Positions 1-10,132 of a stretch of 23,270 nucleotides of DNA are shown piece after piece (the stretch's first letter is position 1; every line of letters starts with the position of its first letter). The notes beneath the pieces were generated by a model that worked only from the letters and a program-made list of their open reading frames with translations, had not been told where the DNA came from and made no database searches. A program made the position numbers and the translations under genes. Source of the stretch: Jimgerdemannia flammicorona (Eukaryota; Mucoromycota; Endogonomycetes; Endogonales; Endogonaceae); NCBI GenBank assembly GCA_003990745.1, contig RBNI01001281.1, positions 1 to 23,270 of the forward strand, given 5' to 3'.

Positions 1-321
1 AAAAAAAACAAAAAAAAAAAAAAGCATAAGATGAAAGTACGAATCAACTGAATCAAAGAAAACATTGGATGATTGGTGATAAAGTGGGCGATATAAATGT
101 AAGATCAGGTCAGGGGCAAAGCGCAATTGCTTCACGCGTCCCGCTACATTCTTGAATCACTTAAACAAGCAAAGAAAGAAAGAAAGAAAAAAGGTGGAAC
201 AGACAGATAAAATCCAAGCTAGAGAAAAAAAACAGTAATCTATCTGAACACTCGGAATGCTCACCTTTCCCAATCACTATCACCTCCGTCAGACCAGTCC
301 CCCTCCCCAACCGCCACCAAA
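1..321. other. A-rich 3' flank of the RBR ligase gene
   Basis: The window opens in an A-rich tract (1-23) and is otherwise non-coding. There is a short (aaag)n microsatellite near 172-190. This is the downstream flank, probably including the 3' UTR, of the minus-strand gene whose stop codon is at 322-324. I see no gene, tRNA or other element here. Confidence 0.6.
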
Positions 322-3300
322 TCACCTCCTCTGCCTTTTCGTCGCTTGCCCAGGTCCCCCATCCAAATCTCCCACCTGCCTCTCGCTCAACCTTCTCGCC
401 ATATCCAACACTTGATCCCTAGTCGCCCTAGCTGCCTGCCTCTCTGCCTCCCCCTGCGCCCGGAGGACCGCCGCTCGCTGTAGCGCCTGTTGCTGCAGTA
501 TCTGCATTTGCTGTCGCTGTAGATTTGCCTGCATATTGGCCTGCACATGGAGCTGTCGCTGCATCATCTGCATCTGCATCATCCTAGGCGCTGCGCCCTG
601 GCCGAGGACCGCCGCCACTCCGGCGACTACCGCTGGACGTGCAGGTCCGGCGTCCGGCGTGGGTTGGACGACGATGCCCTTCTTGACTTTCTCTTCGACG
701 TCACCGAGATCGATGTCCGGGTTCACGGCGCGCTCGGCCTCGGTGGCGGCCTTGGCAGCGGCGACGACGTCGTCAGCGTTACGCTTGACGGTGTTGTCAA
801 ACAGAGGGCAGCCTGCGCACAGTCAAAGTGGGAGAAAGGGAGGTTAATGAGATGTTGCTAGGATGAGATTGAAGTGAAAATGACATATAATAATGATAAT
901 GGTTATAGTAATAGAAGTCAGGCGCGAATGCCACACACCGGAATCTTGCGCGTTCGGGTTGGGTTGGCCGCCCGGCAGCTGTCTGAAGTGATTGTAATCT
1001 TTGATGGGCTTGCGGCAACAATAGCACATTGCTGGTTCAAAACAATGAAATAAGGATTAATGGCGTATCGGAGCAAGATTCACGATCAAAAGACAAACGC
1101 CAAAATGAACTAAAAAAATTTACCTTGACCACAACTGCAAGTCATTTTGTTACACTGGGTGACGAGGATTCCGTTGATTAAATAGAAATAAAGCGAGATA
1201 AAGAAACTGAGTGGAGCAGAATCGACCAGGACAACTACGTTATTTGCGCGTTCGCGAAAAGAGAAATACCCAACGCTTACCCCTTCAGTCTTGTAAAACT
1301 TCCTAAGAATCGAGAAAGAAACACGTAAAGAGTCAATACCCTTATTCACGACCAAGCCCCACCAGCACCTCCGACATCCCGACATCAAACCCCACGGCTG
1401 GCTACCTAACACTTACTTCTTACACTTGGGACACTCCCTCAACAACGCCTCCGTCATTGCCTCCTCAATCTTATGTTGGACCGACAGCACGTTCTCCTTC
1501 GCGTACTCTGAAACAGCATCAGGATGCACGCAAACAAAGAGACGCGTCGAACACGAAGCTTTAAAACATGCACCTTGAATCATTAACATGACAGAGAGCC
1601 TCACGCGCCCTCACAAGCACTACTATACGCACCTTGACAGGACATCGGGATATGCGTCTTATTCTGGCACGACCGGCAGCTGACCTCCATACAATCCGGA
1701 TTCCCGCACCGAAACTCCTTGTCGTTGGGGTCCTCGACGATGGCGGCGTAGTCGCAGAACGGGCAGCTCACGAGGTCAGGGAGTTCAGCCTAGTGCAACA
1801 TGCATACAACTTGCATTTACTACCAACCGTGGATGACAGGCATTAGGACACTTCAGCTTGCCGCAAATGAATTCCTATATAACCAACCCTGCGCAACTCC
1901 TCTGCCTGAACGACTTTCATGAACCCCTCGAAGAGCTTGGGTGGGAGGAAGCGGCGGACCTCAGAGAGCGGGAAGGAGAACTTGCAACCGCTCGTGTCAA
2001 AGCATTTCAGCTCCGTGCGGCCTGGTTGACGGGAAAAATCGTAAATTATCATAAGTAATAAATGCCATCTAACCCTCAATACCGATTGAACGAGCAGCAT
2101 CAATAACACATCTAGGGGATGAAGTGGGCTAGCTCGTAACATATAGACACTCCCTCAAGCAAACAAGCGATAGCCATGAAAGCAAAACTTACGCATGCCG
2201 ATCTGCTCCTCCGCGTTCCTCCTCGCGCACTCCATGCAGAAGAGGTGTCCGTCATCGCAGGATGTGCACTACAGAGAAAGCGTAGAGAGATCAAACCAGC
2301 ACGATGAAAAAACGAACAAAAACAGCGCTAAATAGCTACATCGCTCAAAGACGGCCGATCCAAGCAGATACGGATCCAAACCAAAACACCGCCAGCATTA
2401 CCTTATCAAACGGATAATCGGAATAACAGCACCCGCTGTAACCGACCCGCAACAAAATCGTTCGAGAAAATGGTGAGTCAGGCCGACCCGCATACACCCG
2501 AGTCTCTTTCCAGCTAGTCACATGAAACCGCAAACAAAAGGAATGTCGGCGTCCCAGCGCAAACCCATTCCTCCACTCACCACTCGATCAAGTTGCCCGT
2601 CGCCTCGTACTCTTCCTCGTTCATACGTTCGGCCATCTCGGCGTCCTTGTCTTGCTGTTCCTTGACTAATCGGACGCGGTTCGCAACGAGCGAATGGACG
2701 AGAGGCGTGGATAGAAGACGAGGGAGACGAGTGAGCGTTTTTACAACCATTCTGCCTTCAAAAAAATCGACCCCAACATTTTCCAGCGCACTACTTCCTA
2801 CGCCCAACCCTCCCTAAACTAATTAATACTAACTCTTTCTTCTTTGCAACCACGTCCACTCCCTCTCCATCTCCAAGCTCGTAAATGTCTGCATGGGCCG
2901 AGCGTCGCTGGCCATCACGGCCTTCCCTTTCCCCTTCCCCTTCCTCCTTTTTCCACCCTCGAGGTCTGGAGGCGCGTAGGGATCGTGTCGCGCAGTTTTG
3001 AGCGGGTTGTAGGGCAGGGCGCCGGCGCTGGCGTGTACCTTGACGAGATGGTCGTACGTCGGGACGTAGAGCCGGTGGTGCGTGTTGAGGGCTTGCTTGA
3101 TAAAATTGTCGGGTGTCGAGGGAAAGTCGAGCAGGAGACGTTGTTTGCTGTTTTTTTTTTTTTGGGGGGGGGGGGGGGGAGGAGGGAGTGGTTACGTGTC
3201 GAAGTTATGGAAGGTGTTCAAACCTGACATGGTTCGAATCACTGCTAACGATTGAAGGGACACGTCCATACCAACAATATTTACCATTCCGCATAATACA

Positions 3301-4342
3301 CTTCGTCCAAACCTTCCCTCGCCTCGCATTTTGAATAGTCCCTCTTGGATTTTTCGCCATCTCCAGAAGCCTGCCCCTCCCCTGCCGGCTCCTCCTCCCT
3401 CTTCCTCTTGTTCTTCCCGGTCTCCAGCTTAGGATACTTCCCCTCTGTCTCCGCCACGTCGGCCACGCACATCTCGACCAGCTGGTTCTCGGCCACGCGC
3501 TCCTTGTGCTTCGCGTACAGTGTCGCCACGAATTCAGGGTCACAATCCGGGAACACTGCCTGTACGCTCGCCAGGACTAGGTCCAGAGTTACGGGTTCGG
3601 ATTCGGATTCGGGGGCAGGAGGGAGAGTCACTGGGGTCGCGCTGAAGGCGGTCGACGAGGAGCCGGCGTCCAGGGTGACGAGTTGAAGCTCGTGGTTGGC
3701 AGAAGAGGAAGAGGGGCTCGCGGAGCTGCCGGGGTTGAATAAGGCGTTAATAATCGCAAGGCCATCGTCGCTGCTGGAATCGTCCACAACAATGGTGGTC
3801 TTATCCCTCCGGTCGACGTGTACAAGGGCGGGGGCTTTCCCTTTGTCGGGTCCGCTCAGGTCGATGAATTCATCACTGCTCGTATTGCCGTCGTCGTCAT
3901 CGAGCGAGATGGGTTGCGGGTCGCGACGACCTCGCTCGACGTTGACAACCATCGCCTCGGTCTTGACGTCCCAGGGCTCGCCCTTGTTCTCGACCGTCGT
4001 CGGGAACGTCTCCCATCCGTCATCGTCGAGCATGATCACGTTCGGATAGGTAAAATCCGCCAACCACTCGCCATCGTCGTTGTTTTCATTCGCGGGCCTC
4101 TCACCGGCGCCTCCCGCTTCCTCCTCCTCGGCCGAGTCCAGCAGCAGGAGGTCAATGGCGGTGTCCGGGTTCCCGTCGGCCCGTTCCAAGGCCGAAATAA
4201 GGGCCTTATCGGAGCAGTTCGGGAAGACTTCCTTGAGTTGCTTTACCTTCTGTTTATCGAGGCCCTTGTCGAGGGCCATGGGCAGGAGAGGTGCGGGTGG
4301 TAAGGCTGCTGCGGCGACTGTGCCAGGGTGATTAAGGGCCAT
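322..4342 (-). CDS. RNF216: RNF216/TRIAD3-type RBR E3 ubiquitin ligase, 12 exons
   Basis: RBR ligases take ubiquitin from an E2 onto a cysteine of the Rcat domain before passing it to substrate. Exons by GT-AG and phase: 4342-3285, 3147-2834, 2665-2581, 2435-2402, 2268-2193, 2021-1888, 1789-1633, 1507-1417, 1302-1281, 1154-1124, 1031-939, 812-322; they sum to 861 codons plus stop. A CUE-like helix lies at residues 30-68 (VFP...DLLL). A second conserved block is at 252-305 (VFPDCDPEF), then RNF216-like KRDYSK and LLLDFPSTPDNF. The RING starts LIECGCC (483-489) with CDDGHLFCMEC, and BRcat follows with CPFC and CRSC. Rcat runs CPKC, GCNKMTCSCG, MCYCCRKPIKDYNHF; C663 after GCNKMT is the expected catalytic cysteine. 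The tail is Gln/Met-rich (776-810) and ends KRQRR. Least certain are the exon 3 acceptor and the GTTGGT donor of exon 6. Confidence 0.93.
3148..3284 (-). other. intron 1 of the RBR ligase, with T13G16 tract at its acceptor
   Basis: This intron joins the codon split TG|C between exons 1 and 2. On the plus strand 3151-3163 is 13 T and 3164-3179 is 16 G. On the gene strand the splice acceptor is therefore preceded by C16 then A13, immediately followed by CAG. The donor is GTAAAT. A poly-C run can serve as a polypyrimidine tract, but the A13 directly before CAG is unusual. Confidence 0.75.
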
Positions 4343-5427
4343 TGCCGCGTTGGAAGTTTCGTGATAAAAAGCGGACCAAAAGGGTTGTATCGTAAGATAT
4401 TTCGATATGGTAGCGTGGTGTTGACTTTTTTTGAAAGGTCTTTGGGGGTTTACAGAGAATACTCTCTGCTCACAGGAACGCGCCTATCCAAGTTCGGTGG
4501 TGCAGTTGTGGTACTGCGCCAAGTTGTTCTCTTCTTTTTTTGCGCACAGTCATGATCAACAGTCATTATGCTCTTCCGAATTTTAATGCGAATCCACCCG
4601 CCGGAAAAACTCCTTTAGAAACTGCTGAACCATTCATGCCTATTCTTCATTTATCAGTCACACCATTGTCTCCTCATTTCGTACGTCAGAATTGCGTCCA
4701 CATTAGTTATATAGCAATACCCGCTATTCCCCCAAAAAGGTCACATGAACCCCCACCGCCCCCCCAAACAAAGAAACCCATTCATTAACCTCATAATACG
4801 AAGATAGTAATGTGTTTGTTCTGTCATTTCCCGTCAAAACAAACGCAAAATGCAATCTTCCTAGCTCTGCTGAGCAGTCTACCAAGAGGAGGAAACTACC
4901 GAAACGACCAGTAAGATGTACAGATGACCATTCAAGAATTTCTATGGAAGCACGAGGCAAGGAAAATTGCCATCCACGAATTGTGATGAAATAAAAAACA
5001 AATTGGAGGAACGGCGAAATGCAATGTCTTCTTTTTACGTGTGATTGTTCGATAAGTAACAATGTTTGTGATGGCCGTATCCCAACACAACCGAACGACG
5101 ATAAAGGAAAAAGAGAACAATGAAACCAAAATTCAACAACTAATTACTACACGCACCTCATCCACAATCAAGAAAAAGAAACCGATACCAGTATCCAGAC
5201 CAACGCCAGAACACCGGAAATCGGAAGAAAGTATTCAAGTGAAGCAATCCATCAAGAATAACATGTAAGGGACGTCTATCGGTCAACCCCGCGGACCGAT
5301 CTCGCTGCTGGCTTTTCTTCTCCATCTCCGCGTTCGACCACGCCCGCGTATCCATACAGCCCTTCGCCGAAGGACCCCATCCCACACACAGGTTTGCGCC
5401 CGCGCCGCCCGTCTTAAATTTGAAGAG
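4343..5427. other. intergenic region between the RBR ligase and PRL genes
   Basis: About 1.1 kb separates the start codon of the RBR ligase from the stop codon of the PRL gene; both are on the minus strand. It must hold the ligase promoter and the PRL 3' UTR. The short open frames here have no recognisable domain, biased codon use or splice context, and I do not call any as a gene. I see no repeat or RNA gene. Confidence 0.55.
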
Positions 5428-6207
5428 TCAACAGATAACGCACTTGCCCTTGGACCGCCTGCGGTAGTTTTCGATGAACTTGAGCTGCCGGTTGTTGATC
5501 GCGCCGCGGCGGCGCTCGCGGATGTAGGCCACCGAATCGAGGGGCGACATGCCCTCTTCGATAAGCGCGATGGCGACGAGGACGGGGGCTCTAGAAGATG
5601 CGGATTGGCGAGGAAACATTAAAATGACCCAACAAGATCATTATACCCTCCACACCATACTTCTCCACGAGCCGGTCTCCAAAACTCACCTTCCTAGTCC
5701 CGCGACACAATGTGTGGCAATACACGGCGGTCTCTCACCCTCTTTCCCCTCCGCCTCCGCCTCGGTATGCCTCCGCTCGTACTCGCTGAATCGTTTCTCG
5801 ATCAGCGCAAGCCACTCGTTCACGATCGTGCTGGGCGGCGCCTCGCCGTCCCCAAACACCCAGTCGTGCACCTTAATCCCCTTCTCTTCTAATGGGTCCT
5901 TGGAGTACGTCGGCTCGCAGCACCGGACCACGTCCGTCACGTTCCAGCGTTCGAATTCCTGCGAGGGGGATGAGTTAAATATTGGTGTCTAATGATGGTT
6001 TGGACTAAGGAAAGAATCGATCGCGCTTCCTGTGTATCCGTCCCTATCCATCCGTACGCGTATGCTTACTTTGATATAAAGCGGCAAACTATTGTTGCTC
6101 GGAGCGTCAACGATCAAAAACCGCACGCCCTTGTAGTCGATCAAGGTAGGCGGGTTGATGAGCGGGCGCATGGTGGATGGCATGGTGGTTGTAGAGCGGG
6201 TTGACAT
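5428..6207 (-). CDS. PRL: PRL/PTP4A-family dual-specificity phosphatase, prenylated
   Basis: Exons 6207-6070, 5958-5690 and 5590-5428 splice with GT-AG boundaries into 189 residues, close to the usual ~170. PRLs are small membrane-anchored Cys phosphatases that also bind CNNM magnesium transporters in animals. Visible signs: the P-loop [10 protein letters not shown] (C130, R136) with the PRL-typical Ala after the Arg; VRCCEPTY, which keeps the regulatory cysteine partner at C60; the conserved run [14 protein letters not shown]; a basic stretch RRRSKGK; and a C-terminal CAAX box, CVIC, predicting prenylation. The general-acid loop reads WVFGDG rather than WPFDDG, keeping the second Asp (D83). 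A charged insertion near 107-122 lengthens the linker before the P-loop. The start at 6207 is the first Met; M9 and M13 are alternatives. The P-loop Arg codon is split AG|A by intron 2. Confidence 0.95.
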
Positions 6208-7434
6208 GATGAACAGGTAAATTGATTTGTGACGGAGGGTCCGAGCTGTGACTGTGGGAACATTGGAGAAGCCAAGGAAGAAAGAAAAAATAAGGGACGT
6301 GACGGTTAGCCGAGCTGCGGTCAGTGTTCAGGTTGTACGATCCCGATGTGGGAAACCGGGCCAAATGTAGGAATATGCGGGGGCGCTCCATGAAAAAACG
6401 GGAAGTCGCCATGACGCCTTCGGTTGACAGTCCTTTCATAGGAGGTGAGGTGTTTGCATTCTGCTTACCCTAAGGTTGTGAATCTGTTACCGTGGAATAG
6501 AAGGTTCAGGTTTCCGCTGAACAAGCAAAGTTTCTTCGCGAGTTGACGATGGACAAGGTGAAATGTAGTACGGGAGCAAGAATAGAACCGCTTGTGTGTT
6601 GTGAAGCCGGTGGCTATGGCGAAAGACGGCTGCGGGACGGTGTTGCAAAACGGGAATTGTACGGATCGTCTGACTTATGGTAATGGGTGCGACTTGGCAG
6701 ATGACGGGTATGTGTCGCGTTCGGGTTTATGAGGTCGAAAGTGTTTTCAAGAAGGGTGAGTTGGGGTGCAGCGAGGTTATGTGGGGTGTGTTTAGCGTGC
6801 GGGATTCTAACCAGGGTCGAACATAGGTGTACTACAGCCGATGAGGAGTGCGAACACGGTGGATTCGGACGAAGCGGTGGCGAGCGGAGTATTGTGCGAG
6901 GGCGAGTGCAGACGGGTTGGTATGCAGGGTTCGATAAATAAGAAAGAGGAGAGGAAGGCGAGATCCAATAAAGAAACAAAGGCCGAGGCAAGGACGAGTG
7001 GTTTGTCTCAATGCAGCCACTGCGACACGAGGATTTTCTCACCCGCGGACGTGACGTTTTCCAGCCAACTGACGAATTAATCAAGTGATGCCTAGCGGAT
7101 TCGACGATCCCGATGAAACTTGCCTGCGCGCTACTTCTTTAGGATCCAGTCATCGACATATAAAGAATCTTCCGCAGCCCGTGCTCTTTTTGAGCCTCGC
7201 CCCATTGCCGTTCAGAATATGTCAGCGACCCAAACTCTATAGGCAATATCCATACAACGAGAAAATAAGGTTGACGGATTGAGTGCGAGGTAAATCTGAA
7301 CTCGTTTCAAAGCGTGAGGTGTTCACGTGGCCTGCAGCAAATAATAATGAGCCGTCCTCCTGTTAACTTAGCTGATACGAGAGGCTATATATACCACTGA
7401 ATAGAAGATGTTGTAGACATATGATATACAACAT
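6208..7434. other. intergenic region upstream of PRL
   Basis: This holds the PRL promoter and further unassigned sequence. A 156-codon minus-strand frame (6614-7084) and several shorter ones exist, but their translations are Pro/Ser/Arg-rich and without recognisable motifs, so I read them as chance. No tRNA, repeat or mobile element was seen. Confidence 0.5.
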
Positions 7435-7740
7435 TCATGGCGCATTTCCACCAACCATCACCATTAGGCCAGCTGCGCCGCACCACTGGTTTGCTTCTTC
7501 TGTGCTGCGAATTTGTACAAGGGTGAATGTTGTGTAAATGCAGTCGGTCGTTTGGACCTCGAGGGCAAAGCCTTCCGTCAATATCCAGCCAGTCGCTGTC
7601 ATGCATGAACATTCAACATCCGAGTCAATGAGGAAACCACCGCTGTGATTAATCGTTTCCTGGTACATTTCGATGAGCTCGGTGGAGGCCCTTGCGCCCT
7701 GTGGCACCCGATCTTTAGATTCAGTAGTGCGTTCAATCAT
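7435..7740 (-). CDS. hypothetical 101-residue protein (doubtful)
   Basis: This open frame runs ATG to stop on the minus strand, divergent from the OMP decarboxylase gene, and encodes 101 residues. The composition is protein-like: mixed hydrophobic and charged, with segments such as SGGFLIDSDVECSC and MTATGWILTEGFALEV. I recognise no family, signal peptide or membrane segment. It could be a small unknown gene, an exon of a larger one, a decayed fragment or chance. Conservation of the frame in a relative or transcript evidence would be needed to keep it. Confidence 0.25.
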   Translation of the reverse strand: MIERTTESKDRVPQGARASTELIEMYQETINHSGGFLIDSDVECSCMTATGWILTEGFALEVQTTDCIYTTFTLVQIRSTEEANQWCGAAGLMVMVGGNAP

Positions 7741-8174
7741 TGATGAACTTGCAACACCATCGGTTCGGAACTAATCATCCGTCGTCCCATAAGGCGGGTG
7801 GGGCATAGAGCGATGGAAACGCGGTTAGCTCTGGAATATGACATTCAGCGCTGTCTTTGTTAACGGGGGTCGCGTGCTAGTCGAACGTAAGCATGGCTTT
7901 GTTATCCTGACGTGTGCGCATCGGATGACAATGGTGTGATACACGTGTAAAGTTTTACCCACACACGCTATATATCATGGTACAGTTCCGTGGCAAAAAA
8001 CCTTCTCTAAGCCTGGGGGCATGGCCCAAATGATCGAAGAAAAGGATGGGCATTTTCCATGTAAGTGCTATTGTCATTAAATTTACTTTTTCCCTTGCCA
8101 TTGCCCAAATTTCCACGCTAAAAATAGATCCGTTTTCACGTTGGACTGCTTTCCGCTCTTTTTCTCTCACAACA
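7741..8174 (+). promoter_or_regulatory. upstream region of the OMP decarboxylase gene
   Basis: These 434 bases precede the ura3 start codon. A TATA-like ctatatat lies at about 7969-7976, roughly 200 nt upstream of the ATG. A pyrimidine-rich stretch (cttttctctcac) sits just before the start context acaATGtc, a common fungal arrangement. No specific regulator site could be identified. Confidence 0.4.
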
Positions 8175-9182
8175 ATGTCCTCCAACCTGCGTAAGACTTA
8201 CACCGAACGCGCCGCCGTGCACCCGAACCCCTGCGCCCGCACCTTCCTCGAGCTCATGGAGCGCAAGCGCTCTAACCTTTCTGTGGCCGTAGACGTTACC
8301 TCCAAGACGGAGCTGCTCGAAATCGCGGGCAAGGTCGGTCCGTACATTTGTTTGTTAAAGGTAAGGAGATATGGGTAAAGGGTGGGCTTGGAGTGATTTG
8401 TAGGTTACACGCGTGGTTTCTTGTGGAATTTGTATGGGGGTAGGCCAGCTGCTTTTCGTCGCGATTGTATGACGTAAGGTCGGCTCTCTTCTCATTGTTT
8501 AGACCCACATTGATATCGTGAACGATTTCGATCAAGATCTCGTGGATCAACTCAAAGCTCTTTCGAAAAAACATGACTTTATGATATTCGAGGATAGGAA
8601 GTTTGCCGACATTGGTAAGTTTCCGTCATCTCGCATTTCTTCTCATTTTCTTACTAAAGGAACATCCAACTATCTCGTATAGGCAACACCGTCAAGCTTC
8701 AATACGGCTTCGGCATCTACCGCATTGCCTCTTGGGCCGATATCACCAACTGCCACTCAGTTCCCGGCGAAGGCATCATCTCCGGTCTCAAGGAGATTGG
8801 TCTCCCGCTAAACCGGGGCCTCCTCCTCCTCGCCGAGATGTCGTCCGCCGGGTCCCTAGCGACGGGTGCATACACGGCGGCAACGGTGGCGATGGCGCGG
8901 CGCCATCAGGACTTTGTGATCGGGTTCATCGCGATGCGTAGGATGGATGCCGAGGATGAAGGGGGCGACTTCATCGTCATGACGCCAGGGGTCAGCCTGG
9001 ACGTGGCAGGCGATGGACTCGGGCAACAGTACCGCACGCCTAGGGAGGTGGTTGTGGAGAGCGGGGGGGATGTTGTGATTGTTGGGAGGGGGATTTATGG
9101 CAAGGGAAAGAATGTCGAGGAGCAGGCGAAGAGATATAGGGATGCAGGGTGGGAGGCCTATTTGGAGAGGGTGAGGCGCTGA
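8175..9182 (+). CDS. ura3: orotidine 5'-phosphate decarboxylase
   Basis: It decarboxylates OMP to UMP, the last step of de novo pyrimidine synthesis, in the cytosol. Exons 8175-8360, 8503-8614 and 8683-9182 (introns of 142 and 68 nt, GT-AG) give 265 residues, normal for a compact fungal enzyme. The active-site lysine K62 in KTHIDIV lies across the first exon junction. The signature [12 protein letters not shown] supplies D93, K95 and D98 of the catalytic tetrad. Phosphate-binding elements include GQQYRTP and IVGRGIYG near the C-terminus. The start is set by homology: an in-frame ATG at 8046 exists, but the extra 43 residues are unlike the family. The sequence resembles Mucoromycota and Basidiomycota enzymes ([21 protein letters not shown]). 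No broken residues were seen. The symbol follows yeast; it is pyrG or pyr4 in other fungi. Confidence 0.98.
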
Positions 9183-10132
9183 GAATATGGTACGGGAACT
9201 TCTAGCCAGTTCCCGTGGCTAGTAAAGAAATAAGATATCGACGGGTGACGGTACGGGGTATCGTATCCAAGTTCCGGTTTTTACACAAGATACGCCAACG
9301 ATTCGTGCGGTTTGGCATAACTTGCATCTTATATCCTTTGGCTAGATCCCAGCGTATATCACCCTTATACCATAAGCACCCGGTCCCACATGACGTCACA
9401 GAATCTAAAATCGTCCGTGAGGATAAATGCGGCGATATTCACACGGTACTCTTTTTTTTTGAAGCAACCACTCCACTGGATAGTTTGTCGTCTGCTTTGT
9501 ATTAACTGGCCGATATGGGTCAATATTCATACAAAATGAAATGAAAAAAAAAAAGGCAAGTTTCCGCGGTCGTCGGTCAGTGTTTCGATTAGGAAATTTC
9601 ATACTGGGAATTGACATTATCAACTTCACGAAAATGACTAGTATGGATATCTGTCACACCCTAGGGGGTTAATGCAAGAGATGAAGTACGGAGAACGCAT
9701 ATCCTGGGACTCGCACCGGCGTTATCAACCTATCCCAAGGCGTGGTCGAAAGGGGGTTCGCTATTTTGTTTGGATCGGTGATTTCCAATCCAGGCTGAGA
9801 GGGACCATATGGAATATGGCGAGATCGAAGGCTGGCACATTTCCGGCACAAGTAGGTGGCACCAATAGGGCGATCCCCTCTCAAGGCTCATGTGAGGCCG
9901 GACCAAGCCCTGGCTGGTTTGACATGAACGAGCCTCTACATTTCCTTGGTGTCATGGGACTCGGTCGGGCTCTCGGAGATCAATATCCGTACACAGAAAA
10001 GGCGCAGGCGGAGAGTCACACGGTCAACGAAAACATAAACTTGATTATTGCAAACGACCGACTGGCCGGCTGCCGTTTCTTCACCATCGCGGTCAACAAA
10101 CAGTTAGTGAACCATCCCTTTAAGCCGAATAC
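9183..10132. other. region between ura3 and the coiled-coil gene; possible zinc-finger exon relics
   Basis: No intact gene is supported. A 157-codon plus-strand frame (9672-10145) shows no domain and overlaps the next gene out of frame. Two short stretches resemble the first zinc-finger exon of the downstream C2H2 gene, in the same order. At 9426-9447, aatgcggcg and attcacacggt match 14007-14030 apart from a 3-base gap. At 9695-9704, acgcatatcc matches 14045-14054. These may be remnants of a lost 5' zinc-finger exon of the coiled-coil gene. Confidence 0.4.

Noticed and set aside
1843..1887. Minus-strand CGKLKCPNACHP reading inside intron 6 of the RBR ligase, looking like a zinc-binding exon
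   Set aside because: Including it breaks the phase between exons 6 and 7, while direct joining restores the BRcat sequence. It is probably chance, though the unusual GTTGGT donor leaves some doubt.
2666..2755. Exon 3 of the RBR ligase starting at 2755 instead of 2665
   Set aside because: Both acceptors keep phase, but the longer form adds 30 residues unlike the family from a pyrimidine-rich stretch that looks like an intron 3' end. The shorter form gives a KIKE...MNEEEYEATG run that fits RNF216.
3230..3240. ggttcgaatc, resembling a tRNA T-loop
   Set aside because: The flanking bases do not form a 5-bp T-stem, and no anticodon or acceptor arm can be built around it; it lies in intron 1 of the RBR ligase.
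3818..4303. 161-codon plus-strand open frame
   Set aside because: Antisense shadow of the large first exon of the RBR ligase; no motif.
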